From Aptenodytes patagonicus (lineage: Eukaryota > Chordata > Aves > Sphenisciformes > Spheniscidae), in NCBI RefSeq assembly GCF_965638725.1, contig NC_134959.1:12156417-12220416 (forward strand): a stretch of 64,000 nucleotides of DNA, read 5' to 3'. The notes beneath the pieces are model-generated. The model searched no databases, had not been told where the DNA came from, and saw nothing but the letters and a program-made list of their open reading frames with translations. Position numbers and translations under genes: made by a program. Positions 13,780 through 24,719 of this stretch are shown piece by piece. Within the stretch, counting starts at the first letter, position 1, and each line of letters starts with the position of its first letter.

Positions 13780-14880
13780 TTAGCACATGAAGACTCAGGA
13801 AATCATACTGAGCAAGGCTTCTGGCACTGGGCATGACCTTCTCCAAAAGCAGATAAGGAAAAATGATCTGGAAAAACTATCTCTGTACTCAGGGAGTGGC
13901 CATAATTGGCTCACTGTGAAAATGAAAGTACAAATTGAGCTGGGGTCCACAGCATCTGTCCTGAATCCAGTCCTATTTCATACTTCCATTAGCAATCTAG
14001 ATAATGAGATAAAGAGTACAGATACGAAATGAAGCCAAAAAGGGTCTGCAGTTATACAAGGGAGAAGATTAAAATTCAAAATTATCTTCACAAATTGAAG
14101 AAATCATCAAGAAAATAAAAGGGTTATAACAGTCTCTATAGGAAACAAATGCTGTCATCACTGCAGTTTGTAGGAGTGTTACGGTGTTTAATCCATTGTT
14201 TAATATGCATGCTGCCTGATCAGGTCAATTTTGTCAAGTCTGACATTCTGTAGTAACATACAAATAATCACCTGCACAGATAAGAGGTGGGAACAATGGA
14301 CTACGTCACAGTTCTGCAAAAAAAGGATGCAACAAATATTGACTCCTCTTCACCATCACGCTGTCAAAAAAAGAGTAAATCTCACCCCAGGATGTATGAA
14401 CAGAGGCACACCCACAGAGAAGCACGTAATAATAATTCATTTCTATTTTTTTCCAGTTAGAGGGGATACTGTTTACATTATGGGGCCATATAGTTCAAGA
14501 AAAATGTGGGCCACTTGGAACGATCTCACAGATCAACAACAAGAATGATCAGTAAAATAGGAAATAACAACTAAATATTAAATTAATAAGGATGGTTTAA
14601 TCTACTGAAAAGATGACTCGGCAGATATAATAGAAGTTCTTGGATATACATAAAAATGTAAAAGAAAACAAGGAATAATCTGATCTCCATGTCTGAAGTG
14701 GATCTAAACAGAAACATGTCAGCTTAAGCTGCAGCCAAACTAGTCCACCGTAAGAAAAGGCAGTGAGGCAACAGAACAGATTGTTTGGAAGTCTGTGAGG
14801 TCTTCACTGGAGCTCATTAGAAGCAGAGTAGATCATCCTGTGGTTGCTCTGAGGCCCATGAATTTTATGGAGAGCTGAGG
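13780..14880 (+). mobile_element. Old CR1-type LINE fragment
   Basis: Conceptual translation gives VLNPVLFHTSISNLDNEIKS near 13960-14015, the worn relative of the CR1 reverse transcriptase motif that normally reads VLGPVLFNIFINDLD. Further on (about 14580-14870) the DNA follows the CR1 C-terminal and 3' region, including a stretch like GLFSLEKMTR followed by the ISDIIEVLGYT-type region. The frame changes repeatedly and many stops are present, so it is an old dead copy. It lies antisense inside the WDR88 intron between exons 6 and 7. The ends are approximate and the subfamily was not determined. Confidence 0.6.
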
Positions 14881-17103
14881 TGATCTGGTTGCAGTCCAAA
14901 ACCTAATTATCACAAAATATTCTGTAAGAACTCATGATTAATTATCAATTCCCAACATCTAGATATATTTTCTCCTTTTCCTCTGTATTATTTTTGCTTC
15001 ATTCCATAATGTTTTTAAAGACTTCACTATTGTAAGTAATATTTTATCTCCTCATTTGTCAATTATCATATATTTTTCCTAATCAGTAGAAATTAGAACA
15101 AGGAGTTTACACTGCAGTACCATATTGCATATACTATCTTCTGTCTCTACATATACCTAAGAACCTAGAAACTCTAAAAAAATAGCACCAGAAATGCTTA
15201 CAGTCATCAAAATACAATTTTTCAGTTATTTACAGCAGGAAGCTTGAGTGGACCATTTTATTCACGCTTTCTATATATGTCATTTTCTTGCGTATTACTT
15301 TATTTAGTTCAACAATTATTGTTCATCTTCTCTAGTACAAATCTTAGCATAAATCTCACTGATAATTGTGAAAGATGCAAATAAGGCCATGCATAATTAA
15401 CTATAGTATTGTTTCTTACTCATTAATTGTAATTGAGGTGGATCGTGTTATCACATCCGATAGCTTTATGGTCTTATGGTATGATACTGAAGTCACTCTT
15501 TGGTTATCAGGGTCAAAACAACATCTTGTGATTGTACTTTTGTGATGATCAATACAAAAAACATCAAGTGAGACTATTAGTTATTTTGAATAATTACATC
15601 TGGATCTCAGAACACAGGTCTGAAAGGCAGAACTACCCATAGCTTCTATGCATCAGTCTACTTCCAAAACACTGTAATGTCAAAACTGCTATTTCACTGG
15701 CTGGGACACCTCCTCACCTACCTCCCAATGACACAGAGGCCTCATAGTTACTGCAGATATTACGAATATGAACCTGGACCCGGGCACTCAACGTACACAG
15801 TTGACAAATTCACATGCTGCCCTGTACTAACTTATTTCTCCGCTCCATTCCTGAAAACAAGCCCGGAAGTGTGGCCCTATAATGCCAATGACACTTAACT
15901 ACTCAGACGCTTAGGGAGCACTTAAGCAGGTAATTATACTTTAAGAATGCAAATAGCTTCATTAAAATAATGTAAACAAAATATGTCCTGGTAGTGTCGC
16001 CTAACAGAGACAGTTCTAATGAAGCTATTATGATCCATTTGTTGCACTTTTTATTTTTAAAACCAAATTATTCTACCATCAGGCCCTGATTCACAGGAGC
16101 ACGTTAACCATATGCTAATTTAACATTTGTAAGACTGCTCATACATTTAGAAGCTGATTTTGCAGGAATGGCAAACTCCCTGACCTCCAGTCCTGAGTGG
16201 AAGCCTCATGGAACTGAGGTCTCACTAGTGAAATTACCTTCAAAGGGAAATTATGCTTCAAAAAAGAATCACTGTTGGTCTAATTTTGGCCTATCAACTC
16301 CTTTTTACAAGCCTATTCTGAAAAATACTGGGTTTAATGTCTTCCAGATAAGTTTCTTTTGCCTTTCTCAAGTAAGGATATTTAAACTGAACTGAATTAA
16401 TTAATTTTGTCAATTTTTTGTAAGAAATAAAAAAACCTCAAGAGCTGCATAAACAAGATGTAAAAGTTGTAAGTCTTACCTTGGATGTGTGCCACTACTG
16501 TTGCACTTATTGCATCAAAAACATATATGGTATTTTCTTTGTCTGAACCAGATACCATGTATCTACCATGGCAAGAAATATTACATGAAGTTACAATGCC
16601 TTCATGTTCTACTGTCCACTAAAGAGAAAACAAAAGGTTTTAGAAACGTGCTTGAGGGTTAGAGAGAGTTTTACAGCAGACTTTCTACAACCTGTAAGCA
16701 GGTTCAGAAAGAAGGCTTTTGATATTACTTTGTTTTGGTGAAAGCTGATAGATGTCTTTATATCCAATTTTTCTACTTTTGCATTAGCAATAAACTTAGA
16801 CAAGACCACCCTGTTCAAATCCTAAAATGTTAATTTAATCAATCTTAAATGTATCTTCTGTGACAGGTTATTATTATCACACCCATTTGCATCTGAAATA
16901 ACTGAGACGTTCATCAAGAGACTTACCCAAGATCAAGCAATTATCAGTACCAAAACTAGGACTAAAAATCAAGCCTACCTACCCTAACTATATTGTATTG
17001 TGCTAGCGAATAATGTTTTGTTTTCTTATTTATCAATAACAAAGCAATAAATCTGAATTTTACAGTTGTACCTTCTGCAAGATGCATTCAAAAGGATACA
17101 TAC

Positions 17104-17167
17104 AAGTATTCTTCCTGTTTCCATATCCCAAGCCTTGGCAGTATTATCATATTATGATGTTACCACC
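17104..17167 (-). pseudogene. WDR88: WDR88 exon 4 with in-frame stop
   Basis: The exon joins exon 3 in phase 2 and encodes the end of a WD blade, including YDNTAKAWDMETGRIL. The human counterpart reads ASYDKTVRAWDLETGKLL. A TAA codon sits where the human protein has the serine just before YD. The acceptor (tttttag) and donor (gtatgt) are normal. Skipping this 64-nt exon would itself shift the frame. Confidence 0.85.
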
Positions 17168-18469
17168 CTAAAAATTATGTTAGTGAAAACAGCAATCAAT
17201 GTTTTCACTTAAAAGAAGGTATTTAAAAAATAAATGACATTTAATTCTGACAAGGAGTTGACATCCTCACATCCACTAATTTAAAATAGATTTTTAAAGA
17301 CTACAGCAAAAATCATTGCATAGCTTAGTTGAAAAAAGGATTATTTATATTTCAGATAAAAACTAATAATAAAAATGTCATGTATGTAATTTTCAGTGCA
17401 AGCAGTCAACTCAATTTCATTTCATCCAGTAATTATTTCTAATGTTAGAATGATTTTAAAGCTATTATGATGTCTTTTCTTTAATGAATGTGAAGTGTTC
17501 TTGTCAGTAGGGTTTTTTTGATTTTTCAGTGGCTATGTCGCTACGTAACCCGCTACCACAAACACTGCTCTGCACAAACACAAAACCACATTAGACAAAG
17601 CTATTCAATAAAGTTTACTAAAACTAGCAGGTTTGCATGAAATGAGAGGTTAAAAAGTTTTCCTTCACACAGTTTTATTAAAATATTCCCAAATACCTAA
17701 AGTAATATTTATATTGAATGTCACTGGATACGACACATTTTTTTAGTACCATTGTGGCTTTTCATTTTGATAAAGTTCATAAACTGCCACTTCTATATAT
17801 TTTGCCCAAGAAACTCGATGCATTAAGATTCTAACAACTAAAAAATCAATTAGATTATTAAAATCTTTTTATTTTCTCTGTATGTGTGTACTGCCCGCAA
17901 CCAACACAATCCCTGCTCCTAAACGGAAACACGTAACGCAAAAGACCACATGAAGTTTATGAACTGGTAGCATTTTTGATTGGAAAGTGGTTTCCAGGGC
18001 TGTACACAATGGTATTTTACTTGCTTTTTAGCAATTTTCAAAAATACACACAATTGCAGTAGGCAAGGTAGCACGTGTACTATTCAATGATCAAAAACCT
18101 AATCAGTCAACTCTACAATCTGATAAAAATTGATTTAAACTATGACTTAATAATAAAATATGCCAGAAATAGTACCCCTGGAGGCACTGCATGACCTACT
18201 TAACTGAATGTTAATATATGCTACAGTTGTTTTAATTATTATGTCCACAGATTGACACTGGATTAAGATGTATTTCTTCTTTAATTGACAAGACAGGCTT
18301 AATGGAAAGGCTATAGACTATTAATAAACAATACGGACAGAAAAGAACTTTTATGAAGGTATAAATCTCACTGACAGATGAGCCCCTGAACCTTGGGTAA
18401 TTCAATATTGTTCTTTTATACATGTGATATATATTTACATACCTCTTTCAGAACATATGGCAAAGATAG

Positions 18470-18960
18470 ACTTCCACCCCCATATAACTCAAAAACAGTA
18501 TTAGACAAGTCCTTTGCCCTAAAAGAGGCCATAATCTATCAGACTATTCCAACATGCATTTAAGACAATAAAAAGATTCTTGTTTAATTCAGCAGACATC
18601 ATATGCAAAACAGAAAAGATTTAAGAGCTCCTGTACAAATTGAGGGTGAGAACAAGGTGAGATTTATGGTAGTTCACGTGGATGAAGGAGTCTGGCAGTA
18701 AACAGTCTGCTAACAGAGTATGGACAGCATAAATGAAAGTGCAAGGATGGAGAGAAGTAAGAAGAGTGTATGGAAGAAGGGAGACGTAAGACAACATTAT
18801 AACAGAATGACTTATCGTGGAACACAAAAGTAAGCAAAAGAAGTTTGACTTTGATGTAGTACAAGTTAGGAAACCATAGGAAGGATTGAAAAAGTAACTT
18901 ATCTGTACTAAATTTTGTACTAAGTGTTTCCACATGCACTGAAATTGAACCTTGAAATCA
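18470..18960 (-). repeat. Probable ancient LINE 3' remnant
   Basis: Read on the minus strand this is pyrimidine-rich sequence ending in a motif like 'gggcaaaggacttgtctaa' at about 18500-18520. It resembles the 3' tails of old amniote L2/L3/CR1-like repeats, but I cannot assign a family by eye. It lies in a WDR88 intron. A run of 19 thymines and related T-rich bases lies at its outer edge. Confidence 0.3.
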
Positions 18961-19148
18961 CAAAAACCATCACTTTTTTTTTTTTTTTTAATAAATTAAG
19001 ATAGAACATGGTCACCTTCTGTCATAAGGAGTCAAGTTGCACTCAGAAATTGGCGGCAGAAACTCAGAAACTTGAATAGGAAAACCTTTCTCAACATCCT
19101 TGAATAAATCCAGATGAGTTTGATTAGGAAGTGCTTTGCTAAATTGTA

Positions 19149-19180
<32 letters not shown>

Positions 19181-19263
19181 AACAAAGCATCACAAAATAA
19201 GGGACAACAAAACTTGTGAAATCAGTAAAATAACTCTTTAGTTACTCCTAAAATCTCAGACTC

Positions 19264-19301
19264 TCTATTCCTTCTTTTCATTTCTATTCCTTCTTTTCAT
19301 T
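19264..19301 (+). repeat. Tandem duplicate, 2 x 19 bp
   Basis: Two perfect back-to-back copies of a 19-base unit starting tctattccttc. It is a simple local duplication in intronic sequence. Confidence 0.9.
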
Positions 19302-20120
19302 TCAAGACTGACTGAAACAGAGTTCTTCATCTATCGCACCCAGACTTCTATTTATCTCCTTCCCATCACAATAGTTTTCACCAGAAATTTCTTGAAGAGT
19401 TCTCCTTAGACTCTCACATTCATGTCCATCCCTAAATCCTGGCAAGTCTTTCTTCATAAACTAATATATGGCTTTCCATTTTCATTCACATAGTTAAAAC
19501 TCACACTCTCAAGGCCCGCCATCCCTGTATCAATTATTGCATCATCTTCTTCGCAAATGCTGTCTCCCCTGCTTGTATCCATGTGCAGTGCTCTTCCACA
19601 GATTTCCCTTTACTGTCTGTATTATGACATTCCCTCTGTTTATGTTTCTTCATTGATTCCTCCTTCTCAGTCACAAATACAAGTTTCTTGTCTTCAAATA
19701 CAAAGCTCTTGGTGATTTATCCCCAGACATCATCTCCCTTCTGCCCTACCTTTGATGCCAGCCTTTGTCACTCAGTTGTTAGATTTTCAAAATTGATGAG
19801 TTCCCCTTTGCTGTCCTTCATGTTCTGAAGAAGTCACCTATAAATAACTGGAAATCTCTCTCGTAATACAAAATCCCTCTTAATTTTCTGTTTTGTGATT
19901 CCTACAACAGCAATCAACAGATTGCCGAGATGATGACCCATACTGCATTACTGGTTCATTTATATTACTCCATCATCTTCTATCTACTTAGTCTGTTACA
20001 CAGAGAGTTTTAAGTGATTTCAGGAAGGGACTATCTTTTTGTCATACACGTATCATGTTCAAAGCATAGTGCAGTCCTAACCCATGAGTAAAGCCTTGAG
20101 GTTCTTTAGTAATACAAATA
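19302..20120 (+). repeat. Probable ancient LINE 3' remnant
   Basis: Long pyrimidine-rich stretch ending with 'gaagggactatctttttgtc' and a final 'taatacaaatatgaat'. That layout (a 'gggactatcttttt' core, then an 'aatacaaat' tail) recalls the 3' end of old amniote L2/L3/CR1-like elements. It points away from the similar element at 18470-18960. A repeat library search would settle it. Confidence 0.35.
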
Positions 20121-23100
20121 TGAATCAAGTTTTACAAATGGATCATGGTGCCTGACTGTAAACATCAAAACCAAAGAAACCAGGAGGACTGCTGACATGC
20201 AGAGTAACTCACAGACCAAAGTATCACAGGATCAGTCATCATACCTTCATCTAGGTAAATAATCTTCTATTTCCATGATGAACCCAATTATTTCAATTAG
20301 ATTTTCATTTGCATAAGTACCAAGAGGTTTCAGAATCAGTCTGGAAGCAGGCAACAAACTCCCTTCATTGTATATGTGTTCTTTCAGTTTGTCTTAAATA
20401 TGAGAATAAAATCTTGCATCCCTGACTACTCCTCTTTTTAACATCAACTGTCAAGTCTCAGACCTAGAGCTGCTTCCTTACAAGGACTTTCACTCGGAGG
20501 AGCTATCCTGCTAACTTGGCAGCTCTCGATAACAGACAAAACCGGAGTGAAAGTAAACTATTTTTCACTTATTTTCTGAATGTGTGTCAATGCACTTCAG
20601 GCCTAACAACTGACACTAGAATCATTAGGAGTGTCTCTAAGACAGAAGGAAAAAAAAACCCCACAGATCAAGTTACCATATGTTCTTCTACTTTTCTGAG
20701 TCAAAAGAGCCTTACAGTCACAACTGCCCTTCTAGACTTATCTAGTCTTTGTCTGCTGTGCACCCTATTAATCTTTGTTTTCCAAAAGATGTGCGGACTG
20801 TCAGTGAGATACTGTCTGTTCTCAAGAGGAACTTCAAATGCTTTCTCAGCACACTCAGTCATTTGATATCTACTCTTTTAAAGGAAAAAAGAGAACTCCA
20901 AAGTGAAGTTGTCAGGGCTGGCCTAGCCCCCCGCGACCAAGTCCTCCATACTCTCCTGAATTCTAATTGCTTCAGCTGTTCCTGCAGAGGAGGAAATTAG
21001 GCTTGTCCAGACAAAAGTAAGCTTATCAAAATAAACAAACATAATCTTGCCTATACATTGCTATCAGAAAGTTCCCAATACTCAGGCAAATACTTATTTT
21101 GCAGAATCTATCTCAAAGTATCACTCAACAAGTGTTGAATAAATCTTTCTTAGATAAAAATTATAAAGTTTCTTAGACAGATAAATCCTTCCACACTTCA
21201 GGCAAGTGTCACATTGTAGCCCCTCCAGCAAAAAGAACATTCGTGATCTACTGTGCTTAAAACAATTAATGGATTATCTTCCTATTTCTGGGTCTTGATT
21301 TCAGTTACTTACACGTAAGACAGCTGAATAACATCTCGCTGAAGATGGAAAAATACATACTCCAGTTCTGAGTTCAGACAAAGCAGGAAAGTTTAGAACT
21401 GTCAACCTGACAGTTATTAAACTGTAAATGACCGAGATATGTAAATGCTGAGATACACTTATTTTTATTTTTCCTATCTACAATATTTGCTTAAGATCTC
21501 CACATGTTTATTTACTTTGGAACTGATCATTAAAAGACAGGACTTTTTTCATTCTAGACTTCCTGATTTCTTGGATCTAGCCATCCACAGCTCTTGGATA
21601 ACATAATGGTGCTAACCTGAAAATTGCCTGGACTTTTTACACTTTTGGGGTTCTTGGTTTTTTCAGTACATTTGAGAAAAGGTTTGGATTATGGTAGAAA
21701 CTGCATTGGTAAGAAGTCAATACTTTAGATCCTTTATAAAATCACTTAATCTGTATTCATATCATATTAAGGCATTACTGTAACTCATTACCAATTCTTG
21801 AATCATCATGACTGTTTAATATATGCCAGATCTCAATGCCTGCAGTCTATTTAGCACAGCCACATTATCATTTGCTTGCATAAAATTCAAGGGCTCACAT
21901 AACTATATGTCTCCAAGCTATCTTTTAGACTAAATTTAGATTTGATCACCCAGAATCTGTACACTTCCCCAGTTCAGATCTCATCGTTGCCCTGCCCAGG
22001 GTGGCTGGAATTTTAGGGAAACCCCAGCTAACTACACAAAACTTCGAGAAGCAAGAAAATAAAGGGTGCAAATCAAGATTTAAATAAAAGGAAAAAGCAA
22101 GAGACAAGTATGAAAACACCATGGCCATGCCGATAACAACTGTGTGATCCCTAACTTTCACATCTCCTCCACAAACAGCCATATACATAAACAAGTCAGA
22201 AAAAGGAACTTTGAGGAGAAAAAGAGTAGGCTTTGTGTATCAACTTACAGTTTTAGAAGATTAATAAACCAGAGCTCTGATTCAGTGTATGCTACATATG
22301 CTTACAAGGGTTACCCTTTAACGTCAAAGAATACGTTGGAAGTATGAAATAGGAGTTTTACTATTTATCTGTGACTGCAAAAACATTTACAGTTGCTATT
22401 TTTAAACTTCAGTAAAATATCTTCAGAAGGCTCCTTGATGATTCAGTCAATCTTCATGCCTGTATAACACTCCTTGTTTGATTTCAGCTTTAAGATTTTT
22501 TTTTTTTTTAATTTGTTGTTGCATTCATAACATACCCAGAGCTCCACTGTTCTATCATAAGAGCATGAAAGTATTTTAGTGTCTTCAAAGCAAAAGTGGC
22601 AGGTGCTCATAGTATCACTGTGTCCTCTCAGAATTTGAAATTGGATCTGTAAAGGAACACAGCAAAGTTTAGGAGTATTTTTCCTTGAAACTATTTTTGA
22701 CAGCTTAGTCCACGAGGGGGAGTATGAAAGCAAGAACTGAAGGAGAAAAAAGAATTTTAAGTTCCACTTCTCTTCTCAGAGTTCACATTCTCTCCTTGGT
22801 ACTAGCTTGGAGCGGATTTACCAAATCCGGCTGAGAAAGAAAGGTTGACGGGTGTGGATTTTATTTTTATTTTTCTGGAGGGGAAGGAGGCTTGGTTTGG
22901 TTTCCCAATTCTTCTTCCTCTCATGAAAAGTAAAATTTGTCTTTAAATCTCATGAAGTCTCTCTCAAGTCTTTCAAACACTTGTTTCCTTGATTCTGGCC
23001 CATCAAAGGGCAGCACATCAAGCTCTCAGGCCACAGGTTTTAGCCAAGAAAGTTCAAAATATCTTTGACAAAATTTGTAAAAGCCTTTTCTTCAGTCATT

Positions 23101-23149
23101 TAGGAGTTTGCTCATGACTGTCCAGCATGCATCTGTGTGAACTAAGCTA

Positions 23150-23600
23150 AAAAAACAGCCGCCGTGAGCATTAACCACACGTAAAGCGACAGCGAGCTTT
23201 TCAACCCTCGGCTTCCAGCAGCCCCCGACTACCCCCGGGCACGGAGCCCGGCCTGCCCCAGCCCTGCCCGTCCGCCAAGGCCGGGCCCTCGCTCCCCTCC
23301 CTACCTGCGCCGTCGGCTTACGATCGCCCCAGCGACCCGCCGCCGAAGGCGGCTTCGGCTCCGGCGGCGGCCCCAGGGCCAAGGGGTCCCCACGGCTGCT
23401 CCTCGCCGCCACTGGCCCCCGCCCGGGCCGCGCTCCCCTCGCGCTACCTCAGGCGGCGGCGTCCCCGCAGCGGGACAGCGGCGCTCGGGGCCGGGCACCA
23501 CCGGCCGCCGCCGCAGAAGGGGCGCGGGCACGGGGTCGTTCCTACCGCGGCTGCGTTACTGCTCCTGCGGAAACGCCTTTGAAGCTTTAAGGGGACAAAC
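23150..23600. promoter_or_regulatory. CpG island at WDR88 exon 1
   Basis: GC-rich, CpG-dense block spanning WDR88 exon 1 (start codon at 23412, donor gtaggg after 23305). The former WDR88 promoter most likely lies here. The dense CpG has not yet decayed, which suggests either recent gene loss or continued promoter use. The large open frames here are GC artefacts. Confidence 0.65.
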
Positions 23601-24697
23601 TCCGAGGAACTACCGTGCGATGCAGTTGTCGGGTTCATGTTTTTCCCGTAACGGAGGCAACCTCAAGGCCCGATTTGTTATTTTTCCTTCCATCACTCAA
23701 GTTTTCTTGTTGCCTTTACATTTAAAACCGCACAATCTGTGTGTCAACACAAGACTATTACATCACTTTGCTCTCATCAAGAGCTGTCACAAAGCTGTGG
23801 ATACCGAAAAATACATTAAATCAGGCCCCTGAGAACTGCCATCTACAACAGTGAATTTCAGTTTAAGGCTTTTGTTCATAGTTTTAAGCAGGAATATTCT
23901 TGGTTTCCCTGTACAGCTGGAAAGAGAAGTTCTGTGGGTCTCTTAGCAGCCTGTTCATTCCAAGAGCAGTTCACTATTGTTTCATAGTTTATATTAAAAT
24001 AATTCTACAAGATGACAATTGCTTTTTAAATGCAGTGCATGGAACAAAAAGAAAAGTGGTATAAACAGTTTTCATTGTAACTACATAAAATGAGGCAGAT
24101 TATAATTATAGTACTAATCTTTTAGTACATTAGCCTTAGTAATTTGTGTCAAAGTGACAGTTTATTGGTTTAGATCTGCTGTAGTAAATGCTATATACAA
24201 TTTGGAGATGTAAAAATAACTCCAAGTACAGCCAGATACTGCAAAACTGCAATGTGAAATTCTGCATTAGACTCATTGAAAAGACTTGCACCCAATACAA
24301 ATTTTATATCGCTTTAGTTTTTGACTTCCTAACTTAATTCAGACTGAAATTTACTCTCCAGCATTTTAGAGGTCCTACGCAATGACTTACCATACAGAAG
24401 TGATTTTTAATACTTAAGTTTATTAAAATATCTTGTTTCATGTTAATTAAAACAGAGCCTGCAGTATTTCAGATTATGCTGCCCAGAAAGGAGTCTTTTC
24501 AACATTCCATAATCCATACATTTTGAACATATGAAGCATCACAAAATAAACATATGCACATTTACGTTCAAACAAATTCAATATGAATACAGTTATCGAC
24601 AGTGCTTCAAAGTATACATGATTGATCTACCATCATGGAGGAGATCAAAAATTTGAGATCAAAAGTCACACAGCACTGAAGAAAGCAAGCTACCTCT
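23601..24697. other. Spacer between GPATCH1 and WDR88
   Basis: AT-rich sequence between the GPATCH1 stop codon and the WDR88 CpG island. Its right part should be the GPATCH1 3' UTR on the minus strand. No further gene is seen. Confidence 0.6.
24419..24424 (-). promoter_or_regulatory. Candidate GPATCH1 poly(A) signal
   Basis: AATAAA on the minus strand about 275 bases past the GPATCH1 stop codon. It would give a short 3' UTR. Further T-rich hexamers lie downstream, so the real cleavage site is not certain. Confidence 0.4.
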
Positions 24698-24719
24698 TCA
24701 ATACTGAAGTTGTTTTAAT
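24698..24719 (-). CDS. GPATCH1: GPATCH1 terminal coding exon (22 nt)
   Basis: Exon 19 could simply read through its donor into TAA after AGA AGG. However, a clean donor (AG|gtaaac) and a strong acceptor (tttctttctcccttttag) join in phase to a 22-nt coding piece encoding LKQLQY and a stop. The human protein continues past LLRR with LKSLP, which supports the spliced form. Intron retention would shorten the protein by about six residues. Confidence 0.75.

Larger units (their letters stand above)
6949..23412 (-). pseudogene. WDR88: WDR88 (WD repeat protein), decayed
   Basis: Eleven exons of WDR88, a WD40 beta-propeller protein of poorly known function, can be followed on the minus strand. Exon 1 is 23305-23412, 2 is 22536-22646, 3 is 19016-19138, 4 is 17104-17167, 5 is 16480-16618, 6 is 15420-15549, 7 is 12726-12908, 8 is 11263-11342, 9 is 8982-9050, 10 is 8491-8583, and 11 with the stop is 6949-7086. 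Blades are recognisable, for example GHSDTMSTCHFC in exon 2, CTASWDKSSKIWD in exon 7 and VSGGYDKTIAIWD in exon 8. The cysteine-rich C-terminus (CEEC, later CVFC) is kept. Several lesions break it: an in-frame TAA in exon 4, a frameshift in exon 7, a lost AG acceptor before exon 6, and a phase clash between exons 2 and 3. The exons sum to 1238 nt, not a multiple of three. It lies in tandem behind GPATCH1, as in human. Identity is secure; non-function is likely but rests on one sequence. Confidence 0.85.
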
